A stretch of 64,000 bases of DNA from Staphylococcus sp. KG4-3 (GCF_033597815.2 NZ_CP166245.1:744001-808000), one strand, 5' to 3'. Counted from the first letter of the stretch, positions 22,526-34,911 are shown. Numbers and translations are program-made. Notes: generated by a model from the letters alone, not told the origin.

Positions 22526-22560
22526 TAAGCGGGGAGCACAACGCTTCTCCGCTTATTTTA
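22526..22560 (+). terminator. Stem-loop between gapA and pgk
   Basis: TAAGCGGGGAG (22526-22536) pairs with CTTCTCCGCTTA (22544-22555) and TTTTA follows. It may act as a partial terminator or an mRNA stabiliser, lowering or separating pgk expression from gapA. Confidence 0.6.
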
Positions 22561-22592
22561 ATTTATTGTTCCATTTAGAGGAGGAAGCTTAC

Positions 22593-23783
22593 ATGGCTAA
22601 AAAAATTGTAACTGACTTAGAATTAAAAGGTAAAACTGTACTTGTTCGTGCTGATTTTAACGTACCGATGAAAGATGGAGAAATTACTGATGATAATCGT
22701 ATCGTCCAAGCATTACCAACAATTCAATATATTATTGAACAAGGTGGCAAAATTGTATTATTCTCTCATTTAGGTAAAGTAAAAGAAGAAAGCGACAAAG
22801 CAGAATTAACTTTAAAACCAGTAGCTGATGCATTAACGGAAAAATTAGGTAAAACTGTTACTTTTGTACCTGAAACACGTGGTGAAACATTAGAACAATC
22901 TGTTAAAGATCTTAATGAAGGTGACGTCTTATTAGTCGAAAATACTCGTTTTGAAGATGTAGATGGTAAAAAAGAATCTAAAAACGATCCTGAATTAGGT
23001 AAATACTGGGCTTCACTTGGTGATGTATTCGTAAATGATGCTTTTGGTACAGCACATCGTGAACATGCATCAAATGTAGGTATTGCAGCTAACTTAGAAA
23101 CAGTAGCAGGATTCTTAATGGAAAAAGAAATAAAATATATTGGTGGCGTAGTTGAAAACCCTGATAAACCTGTAGTTGCAATTCTTGGTGGCGCAAAAGT
23201 TTCTGACAAAATTGGCGTTATTACAAATTTATTGAAAATTGCAGATAAAGTACTTATCGGTGGCGGTATGTCATATACATTCTTTAAAGCACAAGGTAAA
23301 GAAATCGGCTTATCTTTATTAGAAAAAGATAAAGTTGACTTTGCTAAAGAATTATTAGACCGTGCTGGCGATCAAATCGTATTACCGGTTGATTGTAAAG
23401 TCGCTAAAGAATTTTCAAATGATGCAGAGATCACAGAAGTAACTGTAGATAATATCCCAGCTGATCAAGAAGCGATGGATGTTGGACCGAAAACAGTTGA
23501 ATTATTCAAAGAGCATTTACAAGGCGCACATACTGTAGTATGGAATGGACCAATGGGTGTATTTGAATTAAGTAACTTTGCTAAAGGTACGATTGGCGTT
23601 TGTGAAGCAATCGCTGAATTGAAAGATGCTAATACTATTATTGGTGGTGGCGATTCAGCTGCTGCAGCTATTTCATTAGGTTATGCAGATGACTTTAGTC
23701 ATATCTCAACTGGTGGCGGCGCATCATTAGAATATCTTGAAGGCAAAGAGCTACCTGGCGTAGTTGCAATTGCTAACAAATAA
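22593..23783 (+). CDS. pgk: Phosphoglycerate kinase
   Basis: Makes ATP from 1,3-bisphosphoglycerate. The start is ATG 22593 (396 residues, [14 protein letters not shown]) behind GAGGAGGAAG. The substrate motif [10 protein letters not shown] is near residues 16-25, and the nucleotide motifs GGAKVSDK and GGGDSAAA are present. The longer upstream reading crosses the gapA-pgk stem-loop and is rejected. Confidence 0.99.
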   Translation: MAKKIVTDLELKGKTVLVRADFNVPMKDGEITDDNRIVQALPTIQYIIEQGGKIVLFSHLGKVKEESDKAELTLKPVADALTEKLGKTVTFVPETRGETLEQSVKDLNEGDVLLVENTRFEDVDGKKESKNDPELGKYWASLGDVFVNDAFGTAHREHASNVGIAANLETVAGFLMEKEIKYIGGVVENPDKPVVAILGGAKVSDKIGVITNLLKIADKVLIGGGMSYTFFKAQGKEIGLSLLEKDKVDFAKELLDRAGDQIVLPVDCKVAKEFSNDAEITEVTVDNIPADQEAMDVGPKTVELFKEHLQGAHTVVWNGPMGVFELSNFAKGTIGVCEAIAELKDANTIIGGGDSAAAAISLGYADDFSHISTGGGASLEYLEGKELPGVVAIANK

Positions 23784-23849
23784 CCGCACGACTAGAAACA
23801 GCAACCCATGATTATAAATAGGCAATATTTAATCATAATTTACTAATAG

Positions 23850-24623
<774 letters not shown>

Positions 24624-24624
24624 T

Positions 24625-26142
24625 ATGGCGAAACAACCAACTGCATTAATTATTTTAGATGGTTTTGCAAACAGAGAGAGCGAGCACGGTAATGCTGTAA
24701 AACTAGCTAATAAACCTAATTTTGACCGTTATTATAGTAAGTATCCAACAACACAAATCGAAGCAAGTGGTTTAGATGTTGGCCTACCAGACGGCCAAAT
24801 GGGTAATTCAGAAGTTGGGCATATGAATATTGGTGCTGGACGTATTGTTTATCAAAGTTTGACACGTATCAATAAATCAATTGAAGATGGAGATTTCTTT
24901 GAAAATGATGTGTTAAATAGCGCTATACAACATGTTAAAGGTAATGATTCAGTACTACATGTTTTTGGTCTATTATCAGACGGCGGTGTACACAGTCATT
25001 ATCAGCATCTTTTTGCTTTATTAGAATTAGCTAAAAAACAAGGCGTTGGAAAAGTTTATGTTCACGCATTTTTAGATGGACGTGACGTTGATCAAAAATC
25101 AGCATTGAAATATATAGAAGAAACTGAAGCTAAATTTAATGAACTTGGCATTGGCCAATTTGCTTCTGTATCTGGACGTTATTACGCAATGGATCGTGAT
25201 AAACGTTGGGATAGAGAAGAAAGAGCATATAATGCTATCCGTAATTTTGGTGGAGAGACATTTGAATCAGCAAAAGCTGGCGTTGAAGCTAACTATGCTA
25301 AAGATTTAACAGATGAATTTGTAGAACCATTTATCATTGAAGACCAAAATGAAGGTGTTAATGATGGCGATGCAGTAATCTTCTATAACTTCCGTCCAGA
25401 TAGAGCAGGACAACTTTCTGAAGTGTTTACAGATAAAGCATTTGACGGTTTTAAAGTGGAACAAGTCAAAGATTTATTCTATGCAACATTTACAAAATAC
25501 AACGACAACGTAGATGCAGAAATTGTTTTTGAAAAAGTCGATTTAACTAATACAATCGGTGAAGTTGCACAAGATAATGGTTTGAAACAATTACGTATTG
25601 CTGAAACAGAAAAATTTCCACATGTGACTTATTTCATGAGTGGTGGTCGCAATGATGAATTCGAAGGCGAACGTCGTCGTTTAATTGATTCACCTAAAGT
25701 TGCAACTTATGACCTTAAACCAGAAATGAGTGCATATGAAGTAAAAGATGCTTTAATCGAGGAGTTAAATAAAGGTGACCTAGATTTAATCTTATTAAAC
25801 TTTGCAAACCCTGATATGGTTGGACATAGTGGTATGTTAGAACCGACGATTAAAGCTATTGAAGCCGTAGACGAATGTTTAGGTGAGGTTGTTGATAAAA
25901 TAACTGAAATGGGTGGTCATGCAATTATAACTGCTGATCATGGTAATTCAGATATGGTATTAACTGACGATGAGCAACCTATGACTACACATACAACTAA
26001 TCCAGTTCCAGTAATTGTTACAAAAGATGGTGTGACATTACGTGAAACAGGTCGTCTTGGTGACTTAGCACCAACATTATTAGATTTATTAAATGTAAAT
26101 CAACCAGAAGACATGACTGGTGAATCATTAATAAATCACTAA
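24625..26142 (+). CDS. gpmI: 2,3-bisphosphoglycerate-independent phosphoglycerate mutase
   Basis: Manganese-dependent mutase of the alkaline phosphatase superfamily. 505 residues from ATG 24625. Asp12 (LDGFA) and the phosphoserine Ser62 ([13 protein letters not shown]) are present, as are C-terminal metal ligands NPDMVGHSG and TADHGNSD. The start lies one base after the tpiA stop, with Shine-Dalgarno AAGG inside tpiA, which implies translational coupling. Confidence 0.98.
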   Translation: MAKQPTALIILDGFANRESEHGNAVKLANKPNFDRYYSKYPTTQIEASGLDVGLPDGQMGNSEVGHMNIGAGRIVYQSLTRINKSIEDGDFFENDVLNSAIQHVKGNDSVLHVFGLLSDGGVHSHYQHLFALLELAKKQGVGKVYVHAFLDGRDVDQKSALKYIEETEAKFNELGIGQFASVSGRYYAMDRDKRWDREERAYNAIRNFGGETFESAKAGVEANYAKDLTDEFVEPFIIEDQNEGVNDGDAVIFYNFRPDRAGQLSEVFTDKAFDGFKVEQVKDLFYATFTKYNDNVDAEIVFEKVDLTNTIGEVAQDNGLKQLRIAETEKFPHVTYFMSGGRNDEFEGERRRLIDSPKVATYDLKPEMSAYEVKDALIEELNKGDLDLILLNFANPDMVGHSGMLEPTIKAIEAVDECLGEVVDKITEMGGHAIITADHGNSDMVLTDDEQPMTTHTTNPVPVIVTKDGVTLRETGRLGDLAPTLLDLLNVNQPEDMTGESLINH

Positions 26143-26290
26143 TTTAATGAATTAAAATATAGAGTGAAAATTGATGCTATAAATTTAGTATAGAAGCGTT
26201 TCTTATTCTGACAATTTATAGCATCTATAAACAACACAAGAGAATTAAATTACTTTGTATTTATAGTATTTAAAGCTATAATGAAGATGA

Positions 26291-27640
<1,350 letters not shown>

Positions 27641-27671
27641 TATAGTTTTAAAATTTAAGAGTTCACGCGCT

Positions 27672-27704
27672 AACACGCAAGTCTTTATGACTTGCGTGTT
27701 TTTT
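27672..27704 (+). terminator. Terminator of the glycolytic operon
   Basis: AACACGCAAGTC (27672-27683) pairs perfectly with GACTTGCGTGTT (27689-27700), followed by TTTT. Confidence 0.95.
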
Positions 27705-27736
27705 AAAGTCCTACTTACTCAATTGAAAATTGAGTT

Positions 27737-27769
27737 TAGTAGGACTTATGCAATAGCAAAGCTATTGTA
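27737..27769. repeat. 33-bp repeat, copy 1
   Basis: Identical over 33 bases to 27990-28022. It contains the small stem CAATAGC-AAA-GCTATTG. Copy 1 also closes a larger inverted repeat: AAGTCCTACTT (27706-27716) faces AGTAGGACTT (27739-27748). Confidence 0.85.
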
Positions 27770-27935
27770 AACAGTGGAATCTTGTTCCAGATTCAAATCG
27801 AAATTGTTAAAAAGGCAGTAGCTGACTGGATTGAAAATTAAAATGCTCTTTCTTGTGTGTTGAGTTAATGCTATTTAAGTATGAGCTTTAGCTCAGATGA
27901 ATCCTTTATCCATTTCAATCTTAGTCATCTTTGCC

Positions 27936-27988
27936 GGGGTGGGACGACGAAATCATTTTTAAAATAAATTAGATTTCTGTCCCACTCC
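27936..27988. repeat. Staphylococcal intergenic hairpin element
   Basis: GGGGTGGGACGACGAAATC pairs with GATTTCTGTCCCACTCCC. This 'GGGGTGGGACGACGAAAT' dyad is one of the common intergenic elements of staphylococci and may act as a bidirectional terminator. It sits between the two 33-bp repeats. Confidence 0.7.
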
Positions 27989-27989
27989 C

Positions 27990-28022
27990 TAGTAGGACTT
28001 ATGCAATAGCAAAGCTATTGTA
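27990..28022. repeat. 33-bp repeat, copy 2
   Basis: Perfect second copy of 27737-27769, 253 bases downstream. The intervening sequence shows no gene. Confidence 0.85.
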
Positions 28023-28055
28023 TACTAGAAACTACCTTGTTTATATGTAACATAA

Positions 28056-28094
28056 AAACTAAAACCATATTACTATAGCATATGGTTTTAGTTT
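28056..28094. terminator. Perfect 15-bp stem-loop
   Basis: AAACTAAAACCATAT (28056-28070) pairs with ATATGGTTTTAGTTT (28080-28094). Its A/T-rich ends make it a possible bidirectional terminator. Confidence 0.55.
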
Positions 28095-28177
28095 ACTTAT
28101 TTACTTAAATTGTTCATCTTTCACTATGAAACTGATATAATTGTAAGTGTAAATTATAAAAGGAGTCTCAACTCATT

Positions 28178-28639
28178 ATGGATGTAAAACCAAAGTCAAA
28201 AGAAATTAAGACAGCACATCTGATTGCATATAGTTCATTAATTATTGCTATACTTTATGCCGTACATTTATTTTTAGTGTTAGATGATAGTGTAATAAAA
28301 CAGTTATTATCTAATAGTGGACAAAAAACATCAGAAAACGCTGTTGGCACAATTAAAAATAGTTTTCAGTTTACAGGGATTATGTATATCTTAGCGAACT
28401 TAGCGGGTATCTTTGCAATTTGGAATAGACACAGCTATTTATGGTGGTTCATGTTTGCAGTATTCGCATCGCAAATTTTGTATAATATAATTAATATTGG
28501 TGCAGTTTATCGCGCAATATTAGATGTGAAATCAAGCTTAAACTTATTACCACTAACATTAGTATTAGTGATATCATTTGTACTCGGCGTATACATGTTA
28601 ATCGTTTCAATAGTTCGTAAGAGTACATTCAATAGATAG
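28178..28639 (+). CDS. Four-helix membrane protein, unknown
   Basis: 153 residues with four membrane segments (about 15-37, 62-82, 87-108 and 120-145). Shine-Dalgarno AAAGGAGTC. I recognise no named family; the position between eno and secG is conserved in staphylococci as far as I know. No catalytic motif is visible. Confidence 0.75.
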   Translation: MDVKPKSKEIKTAHLIAYSSLIIAILYAVHLFLVLDDSVIKQLLSNSGQKTSENAVGTIKNSFQFTGIMYILANLAGIFAIWNRHSYLWWFMFAVFASQILYNIINIGAVYRAILDVKSSLNLLPLTLVLVISFVLGVYMLIVSIVRKSTFNR

Positions 28640-28707
28640 AAGTTTGCTAAAGATAACGATCGTATGATATAATGCGTTTCGTATATGATGAATGGAGGAC
28701 AATTTTC

Positions 28708-28941
28708 ATGCATACATTAATAATAGTACTTTTGATTTTAGATTGTATTGCATTAGTAACTGTTGTGTTACTCCAAGAAGGTAAAAGTAATGGACTATCA
28801 GGTGCAATCAGTGGTGGCGCCGAACAGTTATTTGGTAAACAAAAGCAACGCGGTATTGATTTATTCTTGCATAGATTAACAATTGTATTGTCTATCATTT
28901 TCTTCTTGTTAATGTTAGGCATAAGTTATTTTGGTTTATAA
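28708..28941 (+). CDS. secG: Preprotein translocase subunit SecG
   Basis: Small accessory subunit of the SecYEG channel. 77 residues from ATG 28708 behind GGAGGA; the longer upstream reading has no such signal. Two membrane helices (about 3-21 and 55-75) flank the family loop [17 protein letters not shown]. It lies upstream of est, rnr and smpB, the normal staphylococcal order. Confidence 0.97.
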   Translation: MHTLIIVLLILDCIALVTVVLLQEGKSNGLSGAISGGAEQLFGKQKQRGIDLFLHRLTIVLSIIFFLLMLGISYFGL

Positions 28942-28942
28942 G

Positions 28943-28972
28943 GTCCGACAATGTTAAAGTCGGGCTTTTTTA
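28943..28972 (+). terminator. Terminator after secG
   Basis: GTCCGAC pairs with GTCGGGC (one G-T pair) and TTTTTT follows. Confidence 0.75.
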
Positions 28973-29074
28973 TTTATAATAGACATGTTGAGTTTAAATG
29001 AATAGTGAAATATTCAAATATAGATAAATATAGTAATATTGTAATTAAAAGCATAAACGAAAGGATTGAATACA

Positions 29075-29815
29075 ATGCAGATGAAACTTCCAGAGCCATT
29101 CTTTTTTGAAGAAGGAAATAGAGCAGTGTTGTTATTGCATGGTTTTACAGGAAATTCCTCAGATGTAAGACAATTAGGTCGATTCTTACAGAAAAAAGGT
29201 TATACATCTTACGCACCACAATATGAAGGGCATGCAGCACCACCTGAAGAAATTTTAAAATCAAGTCCTTTTGTATGGTTAAAAGATGCCTTAGATGGCT
29301 ATGATTTTTTAGTAGACAAAGGTTATGATGAAATTGTTGTAGCTGGTTTGTCACTGGGTGGTTGCTATGCTTTAAAATTAAGCTTAAACAGAGATGTAAA
29401 GGGTATTGTAACTATGTGCTCTCCTATGTATATTAAGACTGAGGGCGCTATGTTTGAAGGGGTTTTACAATATGCCCGTAATTTTAAAAAGTATGAAGGT
29501 AAAGATGAAGCCACAATTCAAAAAGAAATGGACAATTTCAAACCAACAGATACTTTAAAAGAATTACAAGGTCAAATTGAAGATGTAAGAGAACACATTG
29601 ATGAAGTGATGGATCCGTTATTAGTTATTCAAGCAGAGCAAGATCAAATGATCAATACAGATTCTGCAAACATTATATACAATGAGAGCGAATCTGATGA
29701 TAAAGATATTAAATGGTATGCAAATTCAGGACATGTCATTACGATAGACAAAGAGAAAGAATTAGTATTCGAAGACGTCTACAATTTCTTAGAATCATTA
29801 GATTGGTCTAATTAA
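29075..29815 (+). CDS. est: Carboxylesterase
   Basis: Alpha/beta hydrolase of the thermophilic Est30-type carboxylesterase family. 246 residues from ATG 29075 ([14 protein letters not shown]), with AAAGGA upstream; a TTG nine bases earlier is possible. Oxyanion HGFTGNSSD near residue 22, nucleophile elbow GLSLGG, and the catalytic His in SGHVIT near the C-terminus are present. It lies upstream of rnr with only 35 bases between. Confidence 0.92.
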   Translation: MQMKLPEPFFFEEGNRAVLLLHGFTGNSSDVRQLGRFLQKKGYTSYAPQYEGHAAPPEEILKSSPFVWLKDALDGYDFLVDKGYDEIVVAGLSLGGCYALKLSLNRDVKGIVTMCSPMYIKTEGAMFEGVLQYARNFKKYEGKDEATIQKEMDNFKPTDTLKELQGQIEDVREHIDEVMDPLLVIQAEQDQMINTDSANIIYNESESDDKDIKWYANSGHVITIDKEKELVFEDVYNFLESLDWSN

Positions 29816-29850
29816 AATATAAATATTTAAAAATAGAAAGGAGGGGCATA

Positions 29851-32238
29851 ATGAATTTAAAGCAATCCATTGAAGAAATTATAAAACAACCAGATTATGA
29901 ACCAATGTCTGTGTCTGATTTTCAAGATGCATTAGGTTTAAATAGTGCCGACTCATTTAGAGACTTAATTAAGGTGCTTGTTGAATTAGAACAAACAGGT
30001 TTAATTGAACGTACAAAAACAGATAGATATCAACGTAAGGAATCACAAAAATCCAAACAACCAAAATTGATAAAAGGTAAACTTAGCCAGAATAAAAAAG
30101 GCTTTGCATTCTTACGTCCAGAAGTAGAGGACATGGATGACATCTTTATCCCACCTACAAAGATAAATAGAGCTATGGACGGTGATACAGTCCTAGTTGA
30201 GGTACACCAATCTAAAGGGGATCATAAAGGTAAAGTTGAAGGCGAAGTTAAAACTATAGAAACACATTCAGTCACTCAAGTGGTTGGTACTTACAGTGAA
30301 GCACGTCATTTCGGTTTTGTATTACCTGATGATAAACGAATTATGCAAGATATCTTTATTCCAAAAGGTCAAAACCTTGGAGCCGTGGATGGTCACAAAG
30401 TGCTCGTACAAATTACAAAATATGCTGATGGTACAGATAATCCAGAAGGTATCGTTTCAGCAATTTTAGGTCACAAGAATGACCCAGGTGTAGATATCTT
30501 ATCAATAATTTATCAACACGGTATTGAAATTGAATTTCCAGACAACGTTTTAGCAGAGGCTGAAGCTGTTCCAGATCATATTGAATCATCAGAAATTGCA
30601 GGTCGTCATGACTTACGTGATGAATTGACAATTACTATTGATGGCGCAGATGCAAAAGATTTAGATGATGCTATTAGCGTTAAAAAATTAAGTAACGGTA
30701 ATACACAATTAACAGTAAGCATTGCAGATGTAAGTTACTATGTAACTGAAGGTTCAGCATTAAATGAAGAAGCCTATAGCCGTGCAACAAGTGTTTATTT
30801 AGTTGATCGTGTAATTCCAATGATTCCGCATCGTTTAAGTAACGGTATCTGTTCATTAAATCCTAAAGTAGATAGATTGACCTTAAGTTGTCAAATGGAG
30901 CTTAATGAACGTGGTGAAGTTGTTAAACATGAAATTTTTGATAGTGTAATTCATTCAAATTATCGTATGACTTATGATGAAGTAAATGAAATTATAACGG
31001 ATCAAAACGCTGAAATTCGTAATAAATATAGTGAAGTTACACCAATGCTTGATTTAGCACAAGACTTGTCGCAACGTTTAATTAATATGAGAAAACGCCG
31101 TGGTGAAATTGATTTCGATATTGATGAAGCCAAAGTACTTGTCAATGAGGAAGGTATCCCAACTGACGTTCAATTAAGAAAACGTGGTGAAGGTGAACGC
31201 CTAATCGAATCATTTATGTTAGCTGCTAATGAAACAATTGCTGAACATTTTGATCGTTTAGAAGTACCATTTATTTATCGTGTCCATGAGCAACCTAAAT
31301 CAGAGCGTCTACGTCAATTCTTTGACTTTGTAACTAATTTTGGTTTAATGATTAAAGGGACAGGAGAAGATATTCACCCATCAACTTTACAAAAGATCCA
31401 GCAAGAAGTTGAGGGTCAACCAGAACAAATGGTTATTTCAACGATGATGTTACGTTCAATGCAACAAGCACGTTATGATGATGTGAACTTGGGTCATTTT
31501 GGTTTATCAGCAGAGTATTACACGCATTTCACATCACCGATACGTAGATACCCTGATTTAATTGTGCATAGATTAATTCGCAAGTACATTGTAGAACAGT
31601 CTATGGATAGAAAAGAGAAAAACAAATGGGAAGAAGCGTTACCTGAAATTGCTGAACATACGTCACAAAGAGAACGTAGAGCGATAGAAGCTGAACGTGA
31701 CACAGATGAACTGAAGAAAGCCGAATATATGGTACAACATATTGGTGAAGAGTTCGAAGGTATAATTAGTTCAGTTGCTAACTTTGGTATGTTTATTGAA
31801 TTGCCAAATACAATTGAAGGTATGGTACATGTATCCAACATGACAGATGACTATTATCATTTTGATGAACGTCAAATGGCTATGATTGGCGAACGCCAAG
31901 CTAAAGTATTCCGTATAGGCGATCCTGTAGAGATTAAAGTAATCAATGTTGATGTTGATGAACGTATGATTGATTTCCAAATTGTAGGTATGGCAGTACC
32001 TAAAAATGAACGTGGCCAAAGACCTTCTCGTGGTAAGACAATTCAAGCTAATCCGCGTGGTAAATCATCAGACAAATCAAAAGATGATCGAAACAGTAAA
32101 GGCAACCGTACGAAGCAGAAACAACGTAAAGGTAAAAACAAACGTAATAATGGGAAACAAGAACAAGGTAATACAAAACACAAACCATTTTACAAAGATA
32201 AAAAAGTGAAAAATAAAGCGCGCAAGAAGAAAAAATAA
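29851..32238 (+). CDS. rnr: Ribonuclease R
   Basis: 3'-5' exoribonuclease that degrades structured RNA and works with SmpB-tmRNA on stalled messages. 795 residues: winged-helix N-terminus (1-65), two cold-shock/OB domains (about 70-215), RNB catalytic domain with DAKDLDDAIS (near 265-275), an S1 domain (about 630-710), and a very basic Lys/Arg-rich tail (about 720-795) as in other RNase R proteins. Shine-Dalgarno AAAGGAGGGG. smpB and ssrA follow, a natural functional set. Confidence 0.97.
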   Translation: MNLKQSIEEIIKQPDYEPMSVSDFQDALGLNSADSFRDLIKVLVELEQTGLIERTKTDRYQRKESQKSKQPKLIKGKLSQNKKGFAFLRPEVEDMDDIFIPPTKINRAMDGDTVLVEVHQSKGDHKGKVEGEVKTIETHSVTQVVGTYSEARHFGFVLPDDKRIMQDIFIPKGQNLGAVDGHKVLVQITKYADGTDNPEGIVSAILGHKNDPGVDILSIIYQHGIEIEFPDNVLAEAEAVPDHIESSEIAGRHDLRDELTITIDGADAKDLDDAISVKKLSNGNTQLTVSIADVSYYVTEGSALNEEAYSRATSVYLVDRVIPMIPHRLSNGICSLNPKVDRLTLSCQMELNERGEVVKHEIFDSVIHSNYRMTYDEVNEIITDQNAEIRNKYSEVTPMLDLAQDLSQRLINMRKRRGEIDFDIDEAKVLVNEEGIPTDVQLRKRGEGERLIESFMLAANETIAEHFDRLEVPFIYRVHEQPKSERLRQFFDFVTNFGLMIKGTGEDIHPSTLQKIQQEVEGQPEQMVISTMMLRSMQQARYDDVNLGHFGLSAEYYTHFTSPIRRYPDLIVHRLIRKYIVEQSMDRKEKNKWEEALPEIAEHTSQRERRAIEAERDTDELKKAEYMVQHIGEEFEGIISSVANFGMFIELPNTIEGMVHVSNMTDDYYHFDERQMAMIGERQAKVFRIGDPVEIKVINVDVDERMIDFQIVGMAVPKNERGQRPSRGKTIQANPRGKSSDKSKDDRNSKGNRTKQKQRKGKNKRNNGKQEQGNTKHKPFYKDKKVKNKARKKKK

Positions 32239-32260
32239 CTCAACAAAGAGGTGAAACTCA

Positions 32261-32725
32261 ATGCCAAAGAAAAAATCACCAGGAACACTAGCAGAAAATC
32301 GTAAAGCAAGACATGATTATAATATTGAAGATACGATTGAAGCGGGCATTGTGTTACAAGGAACAGAAATTAAATCGATCCGCCGAGGAAGTGCAAATCT
32401 TAAAGATAGTTATGCACAAGTCAACCGTGGTGAAATGTATTTAAATAATATGCATATTGCACCTTATGAAGAAGGTAACCGATTTAACCATGACCCACGT
32501 CGTTCACGTAAGCTATTATTGCACAAACGTGAAATTATAAAACTAGGTGAACGTACACGTGAAGTTGGTTATTCAATTGTTCCATTGAAGCTCTATCTTA
32601 AACACGGTCACTGCAAAGTCTTATTAGGTGTTGCTCGAGGTAAGAAGAAATATGATAAACGCCAAGCTTTAAAAGAAAAAGCAGTACAACGTGATGTAGC
32701 TAGAGAGATGAAAGCCCGTTATTGA
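32261..32725 (+). CDS. smpB: tmRNA-binding protein SmpB
   Basis: Carries tmRNA into stalled ribosomes for trans-translation. 154 residues with the OB-fold start [27 protein letters not shown], and the basic C-terminal helix [13 protein letters not shown]. It directly precedes the tmRNA gene. A hairpin (32732-32745 with 32750-32763) follows the stop but lacks a T run. Confidence 0.98.
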   Translation: MPKKKSPGTLAENRKARHDYNIEDTIEAGIVLQGTEIKSIRRGSANLKDSYAQVNRGEMYLNNMHIAPYEEGNRFNHDPRRSRKLLLHKREIIKLGERTREVGYSIVPLKLYLKHGHCKVLLGVARGKKKYDKRQALKEKAVQRDVAREMKARY

Positions 32726-32854
32726 GCGGATATATTGCCAAAGATGATAATCTTTGGTAATATAATATGTGCTTTCTGAAAAAGCTTAGTAGTTACTGTA
32801 TAGTCATTATAAAGTCATTACGAAGTCAGCAGAAAGTACATTTAATATTATTCT

Positions 32855-33212
32855 GGGGGCGTTTTTGGATTCGACAGGGGTTCCATGAGCTAGTTAAGCG
32901 TGTCGGAGGGCTGTCTCCGTCACCAACACACACAGTTATAATAACTGGCAAAGAAAACAATAATTTCGCAGTAGCTGCGTAATAGCACTCTGCATCGCCT
33001 AACGGTATCTCCTATGTACCGTTAACGCGATTCAACCTATAGTAGGATACGCTAGGCACTGCCGTTTGAAGTCTGCCTAGAAGAGATTAATCAAACTAGC
33101 ATAATGACGGATGTCTATCACCTCCCATTATGCGAAACCTATTGATAGACTACGCACGTAGAAGTGCTAGTATCAGAACCTCTGGACGCGGGTTCGAATC
33201 CCGCCGTCTCCA
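32855..33212 (+). ncRNA. ssrA: Transfer-messenger RNA
   Basis: Acceptor strand GGGGGCG (32855-32861) pairs with CGTCTCC (33205-33211) before the discriminator A at 33212. The T arm GGGTTCGAATCCC is present. The tag reading frame (32947-32982) encodes GKENNNFAVAA then stop, preceded by the tmRNA-borne Ala. Total length is about 358 bases, as in staphylococci. The 3' end is the integration site of the island that follows. Confidence 0.97.
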
Positions 33213-33255
33213 TATAAGAAAAGCCTATGACTTAAATGGTCATAGGCTTTTTATT
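33199..33255 (+). repeat. Attachment-site repeat attL (57 bp)
   Basis: Positions 33199-33255 are identical to 39134-39190. The repeat covers the last 14 bases of tmRNA and its terminator (stem 33219-33231/33239-33251, then T run). A perfect repeat of the tmRNA 3' end on both sides of accessory DNA is the signature of site-specific integration into ssrA. Confidence 0.92.
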
Positions 33256-33325
33256 TTGTTGTCCCAATATTGTCCCAGTTTTGCTCTATTGTAGAAAAAG
33301 ATACTACCTAAAATAGGCAGTGTGA

Positions 33326-33550
33326 TTATTTAATAATGCTTGATAAAGTGAGTATTTTTAAATCAAAATTTGCTGATAAGTTTAAATCATGTATGCAGCT
33401 ATGAACTTCTTGTCTATCTAAATATAATGTTCCTATTATTGAGAATTTTTGATTATCTAATAATTTTACTAATGATATATCATTGATAGTTACATATAAA
33501 TTAAAATCATATCTAGTATTATTAATAATATTCCAATCATTAACTTCCAT
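33326..33550 (-). CDS. Small hypothetical protein, doubtful
   Basis: An open frame of 74 codons just inside the left end of the island. Composition is protein-like (mixed hydrophobic and charged), and an AAGATGAT precedes the ATG about 6 bases upstream, a weak Shine-Dalgarno. No family recognised. It might be a remnant. Confidence 0.35.
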   Translation of the reverse strand: MEVNDWNIINNTRYDFNLYVTINDISLVKLLDNQKFSIIGTLYLDRQEVHSCIHDLNLSANFDLKILTLSSIIK

Positions 33551-33762
33551 TATTTATCATCTTTGAAAAACATAAGAAATCTAAAAATAAAGAGACAGAA
33601 ATCGAAATACTTTTAGGGATTGGTTATTTTAATAAACATTTCAATAAATATATTAGTGAAAACAAATCACTTTGTTTAGTTGTTCAAAATCATTATAGAG
33701 TAGATGATTTATTATTAGTGAAAACAAAGTATTTATATATAGAGTCAAAGAAATTAAATTAA
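33544..33762 (+). pseudogene. Gene fragment without start codon
   Basis: A plus-strand frame of 72 codons (after a TAA at 33541) reads EKHKKSKNKETEIEILLGIG, then YFNKHFNKYI, VVQNHYRVDDLL and YIESKKLN, then TAA. It has protein-like amphipathic pattern but no ATG, GTG or TTG, so it appears to be the C-terminal part of a gene that lost its front. Family unknown. Confidence 0.35.
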
Positions 33763-34003
33763 TACAAAAGTTAGCCTGTTTAGATTATTAGGTGATTGTT
33801 AAATTGATATTACCATTATAAAAAATACTGGGGTAATAAATAACTATCAACTTGTTTTAGGTACATGTAATGTTAAATCTAATAAACATACATGTTTGGA
33901 TGATAAGAAGTATACAGATGGAGTGATATCCGTTGTAATAAGCGTTAGTAAACCATGCTATAGAAACTATATTAAAACGTGTGGCAAAGGCAGTAGAATA
34001 TGT

Positions 34004-34911
34004 ATGAGTAATGAAAAAGCTACTGTAAAAGAATTTATATTGAATTATCACAATACAATAGATAATAACGTTACACGTGATGAAGATGTTGACATTGACG
34101 ACTTCTTTAATGTGAATTATCAAGCAGAAACTTATGAGATAGATAATAGCAATGTTGAAGATGTGATATTTTTCAATGAATTAGAAACAGTTGATTTAGC
34201 AAGTCTTGATATACAATTAAGATATATTATAATTAAATTTTGTCTAGATATAGAACATTCAGCAAAATTAAAAATTTTAAGGTATATTACAAGACTTAAT
34301 GATAAAGATGGATATGAAGTGGTTGGGGATTTTTTTAATCATGTAAAAGCGAATTCAAATATAAAAAATCCTTATAAAAAAATGTTGAAACATTTAAAAT
34401 ATGGTTCGTATAGAGAATTAGATTACGATAAATATGAGCAAAATACTCCTATATGGTTTTTAATAGAATATTTACAGTTTGGTGATTTATGTTGGTTTAT
34501 CGAATTTCATTATAATGAATATAATATTAATGAATTTAAACAATTAAGTAAAATATTAAGATTTGTTAAAAATATAAGGAATAAAGCTGTTCATAATACA
34601 CCAATTTTAAATAATATTGTTTCAATAAATCAAATTAATGGGAATGATAAAAATGTTTAAATAACTCAATACGGAAAAATTTAGGTATTAGCAAAAAATT
34701 ATTAGATAAAAGGTTAAGAAATTATAATATACATGATATTTTAGCTATGTTTTTCGTATATGACAATGTAGTTATGAGTTCAAGCATGAGAGAGCATCGG
34801 GTATTGGAATTTAAAAATTTTATGAACCGAGCTAAAAGAAATAAAAATATTTATGATGAAAGATTTAAATCAGTGTACAGATTCTTTACTAAAGTATTTG
34901 AAAACTATTAA
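34004..34911 (+). pseudogene. Abi_2-type (AbiD/AbiF-like) abortive infection gene, frameshifted
   Basis: The first frame runs to 34660 (about 218 residues from ATG 34004; the frame is open further upstream to about 33791). It has LDIQLRYIIIKFCLDIEHSAK, PIWFLIEYLQFGDL and R-N-K-A-V-H, which is the order and spacing of Abi_2 proteins; R-x4-H is the HEPN ribonuclease motif. The frame stops at 34658-34660 just after a run of five As (34649-34653). One extra A restores a frame that continues for about 83 codons (SKKLLDKRLRNYNIHDILAM ... FFTKVFENY) to 34911. The 34004 start lacks a good Shine-Dalgarno, so the true N-terminus is uncertain. Confidence 0.65.

Noticed and set aside
32732..32763. Terminator between smpB and ssrA
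   Set aside because: A good stem (14 bp with one G-T pair) but no T run on the plus strand; left as a simple hairpin.
32767..32982. 71-codon frame ending FAVAA
   Set aside because: It is the tmRNA gene read through; only the tag part (32947-32982) is translated.
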